A DNA stretch of 64,000 nt, taken from NCBI GenBank assembly GCA_003151475.1, contig PLXQ01000077.1, positions 124,001 to 188,000 of the forward strand, given 5' to 3'. Source of the stretch: Acidimicrobiaceae bacterium (lineage in GTDB: Bacteria > Actinomycetota > Acidimicrobiia > Acidimicrobiales > UBA8190). Shown here in pieces: positions 52,915-62,460 of this stretch; positions within the stretch are counted from its first letter, which is position 1, and each line of letters opens with the position of its first letter. The position numbers were made by a program, and so were the translations under genes. A model generated the notes under the pieces. That model was given only the letters and a program-made list of their open reading frames with translations, was not told the DNA's origin and did no database searches.

Positions 52915-53774
52915 CATGTCCTCCTCGACGGGCCCGATGTTCCCGATGTGGCCGAATCCGGCCGGACGAAGGTGGTGTTCTCCGTCCACAGCCGGACGCT
53001 GATCGACTGGCTGGCGGTGGCCAGCAGGGTCCCGTCCTCGGCCCACAGATGGGCCAGTCCGTGGCCGAAGCCGTTGGCCAGTGCGTGCATGTGGATGTCG
53101 CACAGCACCCAGGTGGTGGGTACCAGCCGGACCACCCGCAGCGTGTTGTCCAGGCTGCGTCCCATGGTGCGTCGCCCGAGTGGCTGCGACACTCCCCCCG
53201 ACACGTAGTCGCCGATCACGGCCAGGGTGGCGGCCGACGGCTCCAGATGTCCCGGTACCCGGGCCCAGAATGCGGAGTCGGCGCTGCCCGGGCTGCCGTC
53301 GAGCTCGCTGAACAGCCGCCCCCGGGCCACGCGGTGCTCGACCCGGTCGAGGACGGTGTCGGCGAACATGGCCGGGAATTCCTGCAGCGGGCACTCGTCT
53401 GGCGGCGGGACCTGGGGGGGCTCCACCCATGTGCCCGACAAATCGAGTTCGCGCAGTCCGAGTGCGGCGTTGACGGTCAGGACCTCTTTGTCGCCCAGCC
53501 GTCCGATGGCGCGCGCCTGGGTGGTGCCGCCGCCCACGGCGGCCAGGACGACCTCCCAGTCAAGGACGCTGCCGGTGGGGGCGTAGGTGAGGTACTGGGC
53601 CGTGGCCCACACCGTCGGTCGCCCCGATGCCGCTTCCATGGCCACGATGCCCGCCGCCAACCCGCAACCCCCGTAGAGGAAGTGCCCCGGGGTGCACACG
53701 GCCGGGGTGACGGGGAGTCGCCAGCGCAGCGGATCGTCGGTCGGCTCGAGGCCGAGGAAATGACGTGCATCCAC
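52914..53774 (-). CDS. TesB-like double-hotdog acyl-CoA thioesterase
   Basis: This 286-residue protein has two hotdog halves. The first contains GHFLYGGCGLAAGIVAMEAA and WATAQYLTYAPTGSVLDWEV. The second ends in VLCDIHMHALANGFGHGLAH followed by GTLLATASQSISVR, the typical TesB-like C-terminus. It probably hydrolyses acyl-CoA. It sits between an acyl-CoA synthetase gene and an aldo/keto reductase gene on the same strand. The final 20 residues are a disordered tail. Confidence 0.8.
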   Translation of the reverse strand: MDARHFLGLEPTDDPLRWRLPVTPAVCTPGHFLYGGCGLAAGIVAMEAASGRPTVWATAQYLTYAPTGSVLDWEVVLAAVGGGTTQARAIGRLGDKEVLTVNAALGLRELDLSGTWVEPPQVPPPDECPLQEFPAMFADTVLDRVEHRVARGRLFSELDGSPGSADSAFWARVPGHLEPSAATLAVIGDYVSGGVSQPLGRRTMGRSLDNTLRVVRLVPTTWVLCDIHMHALANGFGHGLAHLWAEDGTLLATASQSISVRLWTENTTFVRPDSATSGTSGPSRRT

Positions 53775-53823
53775 GAAGAAGCACCCTACTGGGCCCCGTC
53801 AATCGACCCTGCGGTGGGCCCGG

Positions 53824-55389
53824 TCAGTTCACCGAGCGCTGGCGACCCTCCCAGTAAGGCTGGCGGAGCTTGTACTTCTGGAGCTTGCCGGTGGCGGTGC
53901 GGATGAGCGCGTCGCGCAGCTCGACCGATCGCGGCGCCTTGAAATGGGCCATGTGGGCACGGCAGTGCTCGATGAGCTCCTCCTCGGTCACCGTGGCCCC
54001 GGACCGGACCACGACGAGGGCCTTCACCGTCTCGCCCCACTTCTCGTCGGGGACGCCGATGACCGCCACCTCGGCCACGTCGGGGTGCTGATAGAGACAG
54101 TCCTCCACCTCTATGGACGAGACGTTCTCGCCGCCGGTGATGATGACGTCCTTCTTGCGGTCCGAGATGACGGTGTAGGGCCCGTCGAGGTAGCCGCCGT
54201 CACCGGTATGGAACCACCCACCCTCGAGGGCGGTGGCCGACTCCTCGGGCTGGTCCCAGTAGCCGGCGAAGACGTGGTTGGAGCGGGCCATGACCTCGCC
54301 CTCGTCGTCGATGCGGACGCGCACCCCCACGGCGGGAACCCCGGCGCGCGCCAAGCGGACCGATCGAACGGCGGGGTCGAGGCCGTCCCACTCGTACGGA
54401 GCGCGGTTCACGGTCAGCAGCGGTGCTGTCTCGGTGAGGCCGTAGATCTGGATGAACTCCCAACCCAATTCGGTTTCGATCCGCTCGATGGTCTTGGACG
54501 GCGGGGGAGCGCCGGCCACCACCATGCGGAGCGTTCCGGCGCCGGGGACGCCGAGGCCGCCGTCCACCCGTTCGGCGGCGGCGGCCAGGATGGCGGCGAC
54601 CACGGCCGGGGCGCCGCACAACAAGGTGACGCCCTCGCTTTCGATCCGGCGCAGGATCTCTTCGCCGTCGACTTTGCGCAGCACCACGTGGCGGCCGCCC
54701 ATGGCGGTGACGGCGTAGGGCATGCCCCAGCCGTTGCAGTGGAACATGGGCAGCGTGTGCAGCAGCACGTCGCGGTCGGTGACCGTGGTGTGCCAGCCGA
54801 AGCTAGAGGCGTTCAGCCAGCATGTCCGGTGGGTGAGCTCCACCCCCTTCGGCCGGGCCGTGGTCCCCGAGGTGTAGTTGATGGAGCAGGCGGCGTCCTC
54901 GTCGCCCGCCCAGGGCCGCGGCCCGCCCCCATCGCCACCGCTGCCGGCGACGGGCCCGGGGGCGAACAACTCGGCGTCGTCGCGGCCGTCCAGAACGAGC
55001 CGGACGGGGGCCGTGACCCCGGCCAACTGTTCGTCCATCTCGGGGTCGACGAGCAGGAGCTTGGCGCCGGAGTGCTGCACGATGTAGCGGACCTCGTCGG
55101 TGTTGAGCCGGAAGTTGATGGGCACGAGGACCCGGCCGAAGCCGCTCACCCCGAAGTACGAGACGAGGAAGCGCCCGGAGTTCGGGCTCACCAGGGCGAC
55201 GCGCTCGCCCGGTCCGACGTCCATGGCGTCGAGGGCGGCCGCCATACCCCGGGCCCGGGCGTGCATCTCGTTGTAGGTGATCGAGCCGAGGGACCCAGGG
55301 GTGTCGGGTTCGTCCACGATGGCCACCCGGTCCCCATGGACGAAGGCGGCCCGTTCGAGAAAGTCGCCGATCGTGAGCGGCACGCGCAT
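53824..55389 (-). CDS. AMP-binding acyl-CoA synthetase
   Basis: This 521-residue member of the ANL superfamily has the P-loop-like motif YTSGTTARPKGVELTHR near 180. QIYGLTETAPLL lies near 325, GDGGYLDGPYTVISDRKKD near 405 and the C-terminal GKLQKYKLR with the catalytic Lys. All functional residues are intact. It activates a fatty or similar organic acid with ATP and CoA. An adjacent thioesterase and aldo/keto reductase lie downstream on the same strand. Confidence 0.92.
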   Translation of the reverse strand: MRVPLTIGDFLERAAFVHGDRVAIVDEPDTPGSLGSITYNEMHARARGMAAALDAMDVGPGERVALVSPNSGRFLVSYFGVSGFGRVLVPINFRLNTDEVRYIVQHSGAKLLLVDPEMDEQLAGVTAPVRLVLDGRDDAELFAPGPVAGSGGDGGGPRPWAGDEDAACSINYTSGTTARPKGVELTHRTCWLNASSFGWHTTVTDRDVLLHTLPMFHCNGWGMPYAVTAMGGRHVVLRKVDGEEILRRIESEGVTLLCGAPAVVAAILAAAAERVDGGLGVPGAGTLRMVVAGAPPPSKTIERIETELGWEFIQIYGLTETAPLLTVNRAPYEWDGLDPAVRSVRLARAGVPAVGVRVRIDDEGEVMARSNHVFAGYWDQPEESATALEGGWFHTGDGGYLDGPYTVISDRKKDVIITGGENVSSIEVEDCLYQHPDVAEVAVIGVPDEKWGETVKALVVVRSGATVTEEELIEHCRAHMAHFKAPRSVELRDALIRTATGKLQKYKLRQPYWEGRQRSVN

Positions 55390-55567
55390 GTGCTCCCCTG
55401 TCCTTCGTGCTTTTCCAAGACCTCTTTACGGCCCGACCTCTTTACAGCCCGGTCGATCATCCCAGACCGGCTCCGAGGTTGCGCAAGGTCGGGTGCGGGC
55501 GACGGCCCGGGGGCCCGTCGCAGACCGGCTGGTAAGTTCTCGGCGTCGAGCGGCGCGGAGGTGCCAG

Positions 55568-56983
55568 ATGGCTTCCATCGTGGTGACGGGTGGCGGAATG
55601 GCGGGGCTCACATCGGCCATGCTGCTGGCCGAAGACGGTCACGAGGTGACAGTCCTCGAGCGTGATCCGTCTCCCATCCCCTCGCCCACCGAGGCCTGGG
55701 AGTCGTGGACCCGCCGGGGGGTCGCGCAGTTCCGGATGGTGCACTTCTTCCAGCCCCGCTTCCGGATGGAGGCCGAGCGCGCCCTGCCCCGGGTGGTCAC
55801 CGCCCTCGAGGGCGCCGGTGCCCTGCGGCTCAACTTCGTTGAAGGGGCACCGACGGAGCTGACCGGTGGGGCGCGTCCCGGTGACGACGACTTCGCCGTG
55901 GTCACGTCCCGGCGACCGGTGGCCGAATCGGTCGTGGCCGGGTGTGCGGCGGCCACCCCTGGAGTGACCATCCGGCGCGGTGTGGCCGTCGCCGGGTTGA
56001 CGACGGGGGCCGAAGCGGTGCCCGGGATCCCGCATGTGACCGGTGTCCGCACCGAGGAGGGCGAGGAGATCGGCGCCGATCTGGTGGTCGACGCCACCGG
56101 CCGACGCTCGCCTCTGTCCGATTGGCTGGCGGCGGCCGGCGGGCGCCGGCCGGACGAGGAGATGGAGGACAGCGGCTTCATCTACTACGGGCGCCACTTT
56201 CGTTCGGCCGACGGATCGTTTCCTCCCATCTTGGGTCCGTTGCTGCAGAACTACGGGAGCATCTCCGTTCTCACCCTGCCCGCCGACAACGGGACATGGG
56301 GGGTGGCGATCATCGCCAGTTCCGGCGACACCGCCGTGCGGGCCGTGCGCGACATCGACGCCTGGACGAAGGTGGTGAGCAGCCTGCCCTTCGCTGCGCA
56401 CTGGCTGGACGGCGAACCCCTCGACGACCGCGTCCAGATCATGACCAAGATCGAGGACCGGCACCGCCGTTTCGTGGTGGACGGCCGACCCGTGGTCACC
56501 GGAGCGCTGGCGGTGGCCGACGCGTGGGCCTGCACCAACCCGTCACTGGGCCGGGGCATCACTTTGGGCCTGCTGCACGCTCTCACTCTGCGCGATGTGC
56601 TGCGCAAGACCGAGGTGGACGACCCCGCCGGGTTGGTGCTCGGTTTCCACGAGGCCACGATGGCCACGGTCGAGCCCTGGTACCGCGCCACGGTGGCCTT
56701 CGATCGCCACCGGCTGGCCGACATCGAGGGGGAGATCACGGGCGAGCCCTACCGGCCCGACGATCCCACCTGGGAGATCGGCCAGGCCCTACAGTTCGCC
56801 GCCGGTTCCGATCCCGACTGCTTCCGGGCCTTTCTGAGCATCGCCGGGGTTCTGCAATTACCGGCCGACGCCGTGGCCCAACCGGGCGTCTTCGAGAAGG
56901 TCGTCGAGGTGGGAGAGCAGTGGCGCCAGGCGCCTCTGCTCGGGCCGAGCCGCAAGGAGCTGCTGGAGATGCTGTCGGCGTGA
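55568..56983 (+). CDS. FAD-dependent oxidoreductase / monooxygenase-like
   Basis: ATG 55568 follows a GGAGG site and gives 471 residues. The dinucleotide-binding motif is IVVTGGGMAGLTSAMLLAED at residues 4-23. LVVDATGRRSPLSDWL and VTGALAVADAWACTNPSLGR are the later FAD contacts of p-hydroxybenzoate-hydroxylase-like flavoproteins (FAD_binding_3 type). The C-terminal 120 residues are helical. The substrate is unknown. The next gene, an alpha/beta hydrolase 51 bp downstream, may act in the same pathway. Confidence 0.8.
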   Translation: MASIVVTGGGMAGLTSAMLLAEDGHEVTVLERDPSPIPSPTEAWESWTRRGVAQFRMVHFFQPRFRMEAERALPRVVTALEGAGALRLNFVEGAPTELTGGARPGDDDFAVVTSRRPVAESVVAGCAAATPGVTIRRGVAVAGLTTGAEAVPGIPHVTGVRTEEGEEIGADLVVDATGRRSPLSDWLAAAGGRRPDEEMEDSGFIYYGRHFRSADGSFPPILGPLLQNYGSISVLTLPADNGTWGVAIIASSGDTAVRAVRDIDAWTKVVSSLPFAAHWLDGEPLDDRVQIMTKIEDRHRRFVVDGRPVVTGALAVADAWACTNPSLGRGITLGLLHALTLRDVLRKTEVDDPAGLVLGFHEATMATVEPWYRATVAFDRHRLADIEGEITGEPYRPDDPTWEIGQALQFAAGSDPDCFRAFLSIAGVLQLPADAVAQPGVFEKVVEVGEQWRQAPLLGPSRKELLEMLSA

Positions 56984-57034
56984 GGGATCGCTTTGTCGTC
57001 CTGCGCAGCCATCGACAGTGAGACGGAGGGAACA

Positions 57035-57847
57035 ATGAAGATCGATGTGAACGGGGTGGGCATCGCCTACGAGGTGACGGGCGAGGGCCGGCCCGTGGTC
57101 CTGCTCCACGGTTTCCCCGATTCGGGCCGGCTGTGGCGGCACCAGGTGCCGGCTCTGGCCGAGGCGGGCTTCCAGGTGATCGTCCCCGACCTGCGGGGCT
57201 ACGGCGGGTCCGATCAGCCCAAGGAGGTCGAGGCGTACTCCATCCCGTTCCTGGCCGGCGACGTCCTCGGCATCCTCGATCATCTGGGCCTGGAGAAGGC
57301 GCACATCGTCGGCCATGACTGGGGCGCGGCATTGGCCTGGTCCATGGCATCGCTCGTCCCCGACCGCGTCGACCACCTGGTCGCTCTGTCCGTGGGCCAC
57401 CCCCTGTCGTTTCGTGCCGTCGGCATCGAGCAACAGGAGAAGTCGTGGTACATGCTTCTCTTCCAGTTCGAAGACGTCTCCGAGCAGTGGCTCTCCAACG
57501 ACGACTGGGCCAACTTCCGGTCCTGGGCCGGCCACCCCGACGCCGATGGTGTCATCGCCGACCTCGAGCGGACCGGGTCACTCACCCCTTCTCTCAAGTG
57601 GTACCGGGCCAACGTGCCGCCCGAAGCCCTCATCGGGCCTCCGCTCGAGCTGCCGCCCGTGTCGGCGCCGACCATGGGGGTATGGGGGGCGAACGACTTC
57701 GCCCTCACCGAGGCGCAGATGACCGGTTCGGCGGCCCACGTGACCGGGCCGTGGCGCTACGAGCGGGTGGATGGCGTGGCCCACTGGATGCAGCTCGAGG
57801 CGCCCGACACGATCAACGCGCTGCTACTCGATTTCCTGCCCCGGTAG
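57035..57847 (+). CDS. alpha/beta hydrolase, epoxide-hydrolase-like
   Basis: ATG 57035 has GGAGGG five bases upstream and gives 270 residues. The oxyanion motif VVLLHGFPDSGRLWRHQ is followed by DLRGYGGSDQP. The nucleophile elbow GHDWGAALAW has Asp in place of Ser, as in epoxide hydrolases and haloalkane dehalogenases. The charge-relay Asp is in WGANDFAL and the His in VAHWMQLEAP. A cap domain with two Tyr candidates lies between. Soluble and cytoplasmic. Confidence 0.88.
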   Translation: MKIDVNGVGIAYEVTGEGRPVVLLHGFPDSGRLWRHQVPALAEAGFQVIVPDLRGYGGSDQPKEVEAYSIPFLAGDVLGILDHLGLEKAHIVGHDWGAALAWSMASLVPDRVDHLVALSVGHPLSFRAVGIEQQEKSWYMLLFQFEDVSEQWLSNDDWANFRSWAGHPDADGVIADLERTGSLTPSLKWYRANVPPEALIGPPLELPPVSAPTMGVWGANDFALTEAQMTGSAAHVTGPWRYERVDGVAHWMQLEAPDTINALLLDFLPR

Positions 57848-57891
57848 GAGTGTGTGCCGCTAGTAGCGCGTGCCGGTAGGTGTGCCGGCCG

Positions 57892-58695
57892 TCAGTCCTT
57901 GAATTCCGGCGGCCGCTTCTCCTTACGGGCGCGGGTGGCCTCTTCGAAATTCTGGGTGGTGATGCGGACGAAGAGCTGGGCCTGGCCTTCGGCGTCCATG
58001 TGGCCCTGGAGGCTGCCCGCTTCGTAGCTGCTCCACATGAGGCGCTTGGTGAGCTCCACGCCGGGTCGGCTGAAGGAGATGATCCGGTCGGCCACGTCGA
58101 ACGACGCTTCGAGGAGTTCGTCGGCGGGGACCACCTGCGAGACGAGGCCGATCCGGTCGGCCTCGGCCGCGTCGAGGTCGCGTCCGGTCAGCATGATCTC
58201 GAAGGCCCGGGAGGAACCAATGGCGCGCGGCAGCAGGTAACTCAAGCCCAGCTCGGTGGAGGTGAGGCCGTTGTTGATGCCGGCGGCGCGGAAGTAGGCG
58301 GTCTCCGAGGCCAGGCGGATGTCGGTGGCCATGCTCAGGCAGAAGCCGCCGCCGATGGCGGCGCCGTTTATGGCACCGATGACCGGTTGGTGCATCCGGC
58401 GCAGGGCCCGGATGACATCGTCGAGGAGCTCCATGGCCCGCAGCGCAATGGTGGGGACGGTGAGGCCGTCGATATGGGGGATGACCCCGGCGTCTTGCTG
58501 GTCGGCCCCCGAGCAGAAACCGTGACCGGCGCCGGTGAGGACGACGACCCGGGTCTCGTTGTCGACGCTCACCTTCTCGAGGGCTTCGCGCAGAGGGATC
58601 ATGACGTCGAAGGCCATGGCGTTCATCCGCTCGGGCCGGTTCAAGGTGATCAGGGTGACACCGGGGCGCGGGCTGTCGACGAGGACGAAGGACAT
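57892..58695 (-). CDS. enoyl-CoA hydratase/isomerase
   Basis: This 267-residue crotonase-fold protein has the oxyanion and CoA-binding segment GHGFCSGADQQDAG near 65. PVIGAINGAAIGGGFCLSMA lies near 105, followed by FRAAGINNGLTSTELGLSYL. The length is standard. One catalytic Glu is replaced or shifted in the TSTELG region, so the exact reaction (hydration, isomerisation or other) is open. It precedes the 233-residue hypothetical and the second acyl-CoA synthetase in gene order on the minus strand. Confidence 0.88.
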   Translation of the reverse strand: MSFVLVDSPRPGVTLITLNRPERMNAMAFDVMIPLREALEKVSVDNETRVVVLTGAGHGFCSGADQQDAGVIPHIDGLTVPTIALRAMELLDDVIRALRRMHQPVIGAINGAAIGGGFCLSMATDIRLASETAYFRAAGINNGLTSTELGLSYLLPRAIGSSRAFEIMLTGRDLDAAEADRIGLVSQVVPADELLEASFDVADRIISFSRPGVELTKRLMWSSYEAGSLQGHMDAEGQAQLFVRITTQNFEEATRARKEKRPPEFKD

Positions 58696-58707
58696 CGCCG
58701 GATGTTG

Positions 58708-59409
58708 TCAGACGCGGGCGCGGCCCGAGACATCGGGCCCGGCGCCGCCCGGAAGACCGGGAGGGCCCGACGATCCGAGGAGCCGGAAGGTGTTCACATA
58801 GATGATCTCGGCGCCGGCCGCCGTCCAGTCGGCCCACTGCTTGAACTGCGGCGTCCGGTAGCCGCCCAGGCGGACCCGGAGATTCTCGGCCATGGTCTGG
58901 AAGGTCTCCTCGGGGTCGGCCGAGTCCATCTCGTAGAAGTGCATGAAGAGCGGATCGCTGTCGTCGACGTTCTGATAGGGCGTGATCTGGGTGTAGCCCG
59001 GCACAGCCGCCTCGGCGATGGTCCGGATGTGGATGAAATCGGCCCAGTCCCGCAGAGGTTGGGCCCGCTCGGGGGTGCTGGGGCTGATCCAGACGACGAG
59101 CAGGCCGGTGGTGGGCCGTCCCGTCAGGATGCCCTGGCCGGGCCGGGGGTAGCGGCGGAAGTGCCGGGCCGTGGTCGCGGCCGGCGCCGGCGGGGCGACG
59201 AAGGAGTCGCCCGTCTCGGCCACGCCGAGCAAGGTGCCCTCGGGGACGGCCATGGGCAGCTCGTCGCGGCCCGGGATCATCGTCTCCCACCAGCTGACGC
59301 GCTGCACCGCCGTCAGGGCGAGCAGCTCCGGGGCCCGGATCTCCGCGTAGTCGGCGGGGCTCGTGTCACCGAGCTCCAGGTAGAGACCCGGGGTGATGCG
59401 GTCTTCCAT
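58708..59409 (-). CDS. hypothetical protein in acyl-CoA cluster
   Basis: This 233-residue protein has no recognised family. It contains two similar halves of alpha/beta type (ITPGLYLELGDTSPADYAEI and LLVVWISPSTPERAQPLRDW), each starting with a strand and a helix. That suggests a duplicated ferredoxin-like, EthD/dimeric alpha-beta-barrel fold; this is tentative. It lies between an enoyl-CoA hydratase (12 bp away) and an acyl-CoA synthetase (21 bp away) on one strand, so it is very likely part of their operon. Confidence 0.6.
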   Translation of the reverse strand: MEDRITPGLYLELGDTSPADYAEIRAPELLALTAVQRVSWWETMIPGRDELPMAVPEGTLLGVAETGDSFVAPPAPAATTARHFRRYPRPGQGILTGRPTTGLLVVWISPSTPERAQPLRDWADFIHIRTIAEAAVPGYTQITPYQNVDDSDPLFMHFYEMDSADPEETFQTMAENLRVRLGGYRTPQFKQWADWTAAGAEIIYVNTFRLLGSSGPPGLPGGAGPDVSGRARV

Positions 59410-59430
59410 CTTTCTTTGGCCGGAGTCCGC

Positions 59431-61077
59431 TCAGGCGTCCAGGGCCTGTTCCTTGGCCCAGCGGTAGTCGGCCTTGCCCGACGGGGAACGGACGATCTGG
59501 GGCAGGAAGACGAAGGCCTTGGGCAGCTTGTAGCGCGCCACATGGGTGCCCGCTTCGGCCAGGAGCTCTTCGTTCGTGACCGAGGCGCCGTCGACCAGCT
59601 GGACGATGGCCACCACCTCCTGGCCCCAGCGCTCGCTGGGCCGGCCCGCCACCACCACGTCGGCCACGGCCGGGTGGGAGATGATCGCCTGCTCGACCTC
59701 CTCGGCGAAGATCTTCTCGCCCCCGGAGTTGATGGTGACTGAGTCGCGGCCGAGGAGCTCGATCTCCCCGTCGCCCAGGTAGCGGGCCCGGTCACCGGGA
59801 ACCGAGTAGCGGACCCCGCCGATGACCGGGAAGGTCCGGGCCGTCTTCTCCTCGTCGCCCAGGTAGCCGAGGGGGACCGATCCCTTTTGGGCCAGCCAGC
59901 CGAGCTCGTCGTCGCCGGGGGTGAGCTCGCGGCTGAGGTCCTCGCTCACCACCGTCGCTCCGGGGCCGGGGACGAAGCGACCGGTGGAGACCGCGCCGGC
60001 AGTCGAGTTGGTGCCCATCTGGGCGCCGGTCTCCGACGCGCCGGCCACGTCGGAGACGACGATGTTGGGCATCTTGGCCAGGATCCGGGTCTTCATGCCC
60101 TCGCTCAACATGGCCCCTCCGCTGCCGAAAGCCAGGAATCCGGTGGTGTCGTAGTTCCCCCGCTCGAGCTCTTCGATGAGGGGCCGGGCCATGGCGTCAC
60201 CCACCACGGAGAGGCCGATGATGTGCTCGCGCTCGACCGTCTGCCAGATGTCGACGGCGTCCATGGTGCGGGTGTTGGTGGGGAAGACCAAGGTGGCGCC
60301 CATGGTCATGTAATAGAAGCTGGCCCACTGCGCGGCGCCGTGCATGAGCGGAGGGATGGACATGACCCGGACACCGTCGTTCGGAAGGACGCGCTTCAAC
60401 AGGTGCTCGGAGTCCTCGATGAGCTCCCAGGTGCCGTAGGTCCGGCCTCCCATGGCGGCGCGGAAGATGTCGTGCTGGCGCCACTGGACGCCCTTCGGCA
60501 TACCGGTGGTGCCCCCGGTGTAGAGGATGTAGAGGTCGTCGGGCGAGGGATCGACGGGCGGGAGCTCGGGCGGGGCCGAGGCGAGGGCCTGCTCGTAGTC
60601 GACGGCCCCGGGCAGAAGCGGCTCGTTCGACTCGTCGGCCACCTGGATGAGCAGCTCCAGATCACGGAGCTCGGGCAGGACGCGTTCCAAGATGGGGGCG
60701 AAGGTGGCGTGGTAGATGAGGCCGCGGGCCTTGGCGTCGCGTAGGAGATAGCGGAGCTCCTCCTCGACGTAGCGGTAGTTGACATTGAAGGGGGCGACCC
60801 GGGCCTTGTAGGCGCCGAGCATGCCTTCGATGTACTCGTTGCCGTTGTAGAGGTAGAGCCCCAGATGGTCCTGGCCGGACTGGTGGCCGGCCAGCGACGA
60901 GCGCTCGGCGTGGACGCCGAAGTCGTGGCGGTAGAGAAATGACGCCAGCCGGCGCGAACGATCGGTGATGTCGCCGTAGGTGTAGCGGCGGTCGCGCCAG
61001 ACGATGCACTCGCGGTCGGAGATGGTGGCGGCCACCGTCTCGTGGACCTGGCCCAGGTTGAATTCCTCCACGCTCAC
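59431..61077 (-). CDS. acyl-CoA synthetase (FadD-type)
   Basis: This 548-residue ANL enzyme begins VEEFNLGQVHETVAATISDR. The phosphate-binding loop is YILYTGGTTGMPKGVQWRQH near 185. GDRARYLGDGEIELLGRDSV and SGGEKIFAEEVEQAI are in the last third, and the C-terminal Lys is in SPSGKADYRW. It activates a fatty, steroid-ring or aromatic acid to its CoA ester; the substrate cannot be told. It is the first gene of a minus-strand unit with the hypothetical protein and the enoyl-CoA hydratase. Confidence 0.9.
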   Translation of the reverse strand: MSVEEFNLGQVHETVAATISDRECIVWRDRRYTYGDITDRSRRLASFLYRHDFGVHAERSSLAGHQSGQDHLGLYLYNGNEYIEGMLGAYKARVAPFNVNYRYVEEELRYLLRDAKARGLIYHATFAPILERVLPELRDLELLIQVADESNEPLLPGAVDYEQALASAPPELPPVDPSPDDLYILYTGGTTGMPKGVQWRQHDIFRAAMGGRTYGTWELIEDSEHLLKRVLPNDGVRVMSIPPLMHGAAQWASFYYMTMGATLVFPTNTRTMDAVDIWQTVEREHIIGLSVVGDAMARPLIEELERGNYDTTGFLAFGSGGAMLSEGMKTRILAKMPNIVVSDVAGASETGAQMGTNSTAGAVSTGRFVPGPGATVVSEDLSRELTPGDDELGWLAQKGSVPLGYLGDEEKTARTFPVIGGVRYSVPGDRARYLGDGEIELLGRDSVTINSGGEKIFAEEVEQAIISHPAVADVVVAGRPSERWGQEVVAIVQLVDGASVTNEELLAEAGTHVARYKLPKAFVFLPQIVRSPSGKADYRWAKEQALDA

Positions 61078-61117
61078 CGACCACCTCGTGCTCTCATCTC
61101 GATGCGGACCCCGCAGA

Positions 61118-61360
61118 CTATTGCCAGTAGCCCTCGACCACGGGGGCCGGCCGGGGCTGAGCCTCGTCGGGGTTCTGGCCGGCCTGGCGACGGGCCCGGC
61201 GCTGACGCAGCAGATCCCAGCACTGGTCGAGGGAGACCTCGATGGTCCGCAGCCTCTCGGCCTCCTCGGGGGCGAGACCCTGGCCCACGTGGGCCTCCTC
61301 CAGGAGGCGCTCCTGCTCGGCGAGCTCGTTGATCTGATTCACGATCTGTTGGTCGTCCAC
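61118..61360 (-). CDS. DUF2630 family protein
   Basis: GTG 61360 (VDDQQIVNQINELAEQERLL) is the usual start of this family, giving 80 residues. The frame is open to 61390. The protein is a helical hairpin with EEAERLRTIEVSLDQCWDLL and a Pro-rich tail. Function unknown; it is widespread in actinobacteria. Confidence 0.8.
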   Translation of the reverse strand: MDDQQIVNQINELAEQERLLEEAHVGQGLAPEEAERLRTIEVSLDQCWDLLRQRRARRQAGQNPDEAQPRPAPVVEGYWQ

Positions 61361-61469
61361 GTGAGTGTCCTCCTCGGGCGGCGTCGACACCGACTTTAAA
61401 GGCCCCGGGCCACCGGGGGTTCCGCCGGGGCTGTCCTGTTTTCTGCCGGTCCGCTCGAGCGTGTCGGAG

Positions 61470-62345
61470 CTACTTGATCAGCCGGGACAGGCGGCGGTCG
61501 GCCAGGGGTTTCCCCCCCGTCTGGCAGGTGGCGCAGTACTGGAGGGACTTGGTGGCGAAGGAGACCTCCCGGACAACGTCGCCGCAGACGGGACAGGACT
61601 CGCCGGTGCGGCCGTGGACGCGCATGGTCCGCTTCTTGTCCCCCTTCAACTCGTTGGCCGCCTGGCCCGAGGCCCGGGACGCGGCGTCGCCCAGGATGCC
61701 GACCAGAGCGCCGTGGACCCGCTCGATCTCGTCGGGGCTCAGCCGGGCGGCCGGTTTGAAAGGCGAGAGCCGGGCGGCGTGGAGGATCTCGTCGGAGTAG
61801 GCGTTTCCCACCCCGGCGATGAGCGACTGGGTGGAGAGGGCGTTCTTGATGGTGCCCGGGGCGCTGTCCAGGATGCGGCCGAGGGTGGCGGTGTCGAAGC
61901 CGGGAGCGAGGGGATCGGGTCCGAGAGCGGCCAGGGCTTCGATGTCCTCGGGCCGGTGGACGACCCAGAGCGCCAAGCGCTTCTCCGTTCCCATCTCGGT
62001 GACGTCGAAACCGGGCGACGGCGCCAGATCGACCGAGGCGAATCCGATCCGCAGGGCGATGGGGCTCCGGCTCGGCCGGGCCCGTGATGCGGGGAGCGAG
62101 TCCCACCACTTGATCCAGCCGCCCCGGGCCAGGTGGACGACCAACCAGAGGCCGTCGAAGTCCAGGCAGAGGAACTTCCCCCGGCGGGTGCAGGAGGAGA
62201 CGGCCCGGCCGAGCAGATCGTCGAGGGGAGGATCGAAGGTCTTGAGCGCGGCGATGGCGCCGAGCTCGCAGCGTTCGACGACCAGGCCACGCAGGCGGCC
62301 GTCGAGCCATTCGACCAGCGCCTGGACCTCGGGGAGCTCGGGCAC
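61470..62345 (-). CDS. Fpg/Nei-family DNA glycosylase
   Basis: GTG 62345 follows GGGGAG and gives PELPEVQALVEWLDGRL right after the initiator, so the catalytic Pro and Glu are at positions 2 and 3. The helix-two-turn-helix has LIAGVGNAYSDEILHAARLS. The C-terminal zinc finger CPVCGDVVREVSF...CATC has two C-x2-C pairs. The enzyme excises oxidised bases and nicks the strand. The open frame extends upstream, but those residues do not fit the family. Confidence 0.92.
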   Translation of the reverse strand: MPELPEVQALVEWLDGRLRGLVVERCELGAIAALKTFDPPLDDLLGRAVSSCTRRGKFLCLDFDGLWLVVHLARGGWIKWWDSLPASRARPSRSPIALRIGFASVDLAPSPGFDVTEMGTEKRLALWVVHRPEDIEALAALGPDPLAPGFDTATLGRILDSAPGTIKNALSTQSLIAGVGNAYSDEILHAARLSPFKPAARLSPDEIERVHGALVGILGDAASRASGQAANELKGDKKRTMRVHGRTGESCPVCGDVVREVSFATKSLQYCATCQTGGKPLADRRLSRLIK

Positions 62346-62460
62346 CTCCCCATGATGCCGAGCCCGGGGCCCCGGCGTCGACCGGCAGGCCGCTGCCGGC
62401 CGGTCACTTTGGGGTGGGCCGCGCCCCGGACGACGAGGTCGGTGATGGCACAGTGGCGAG

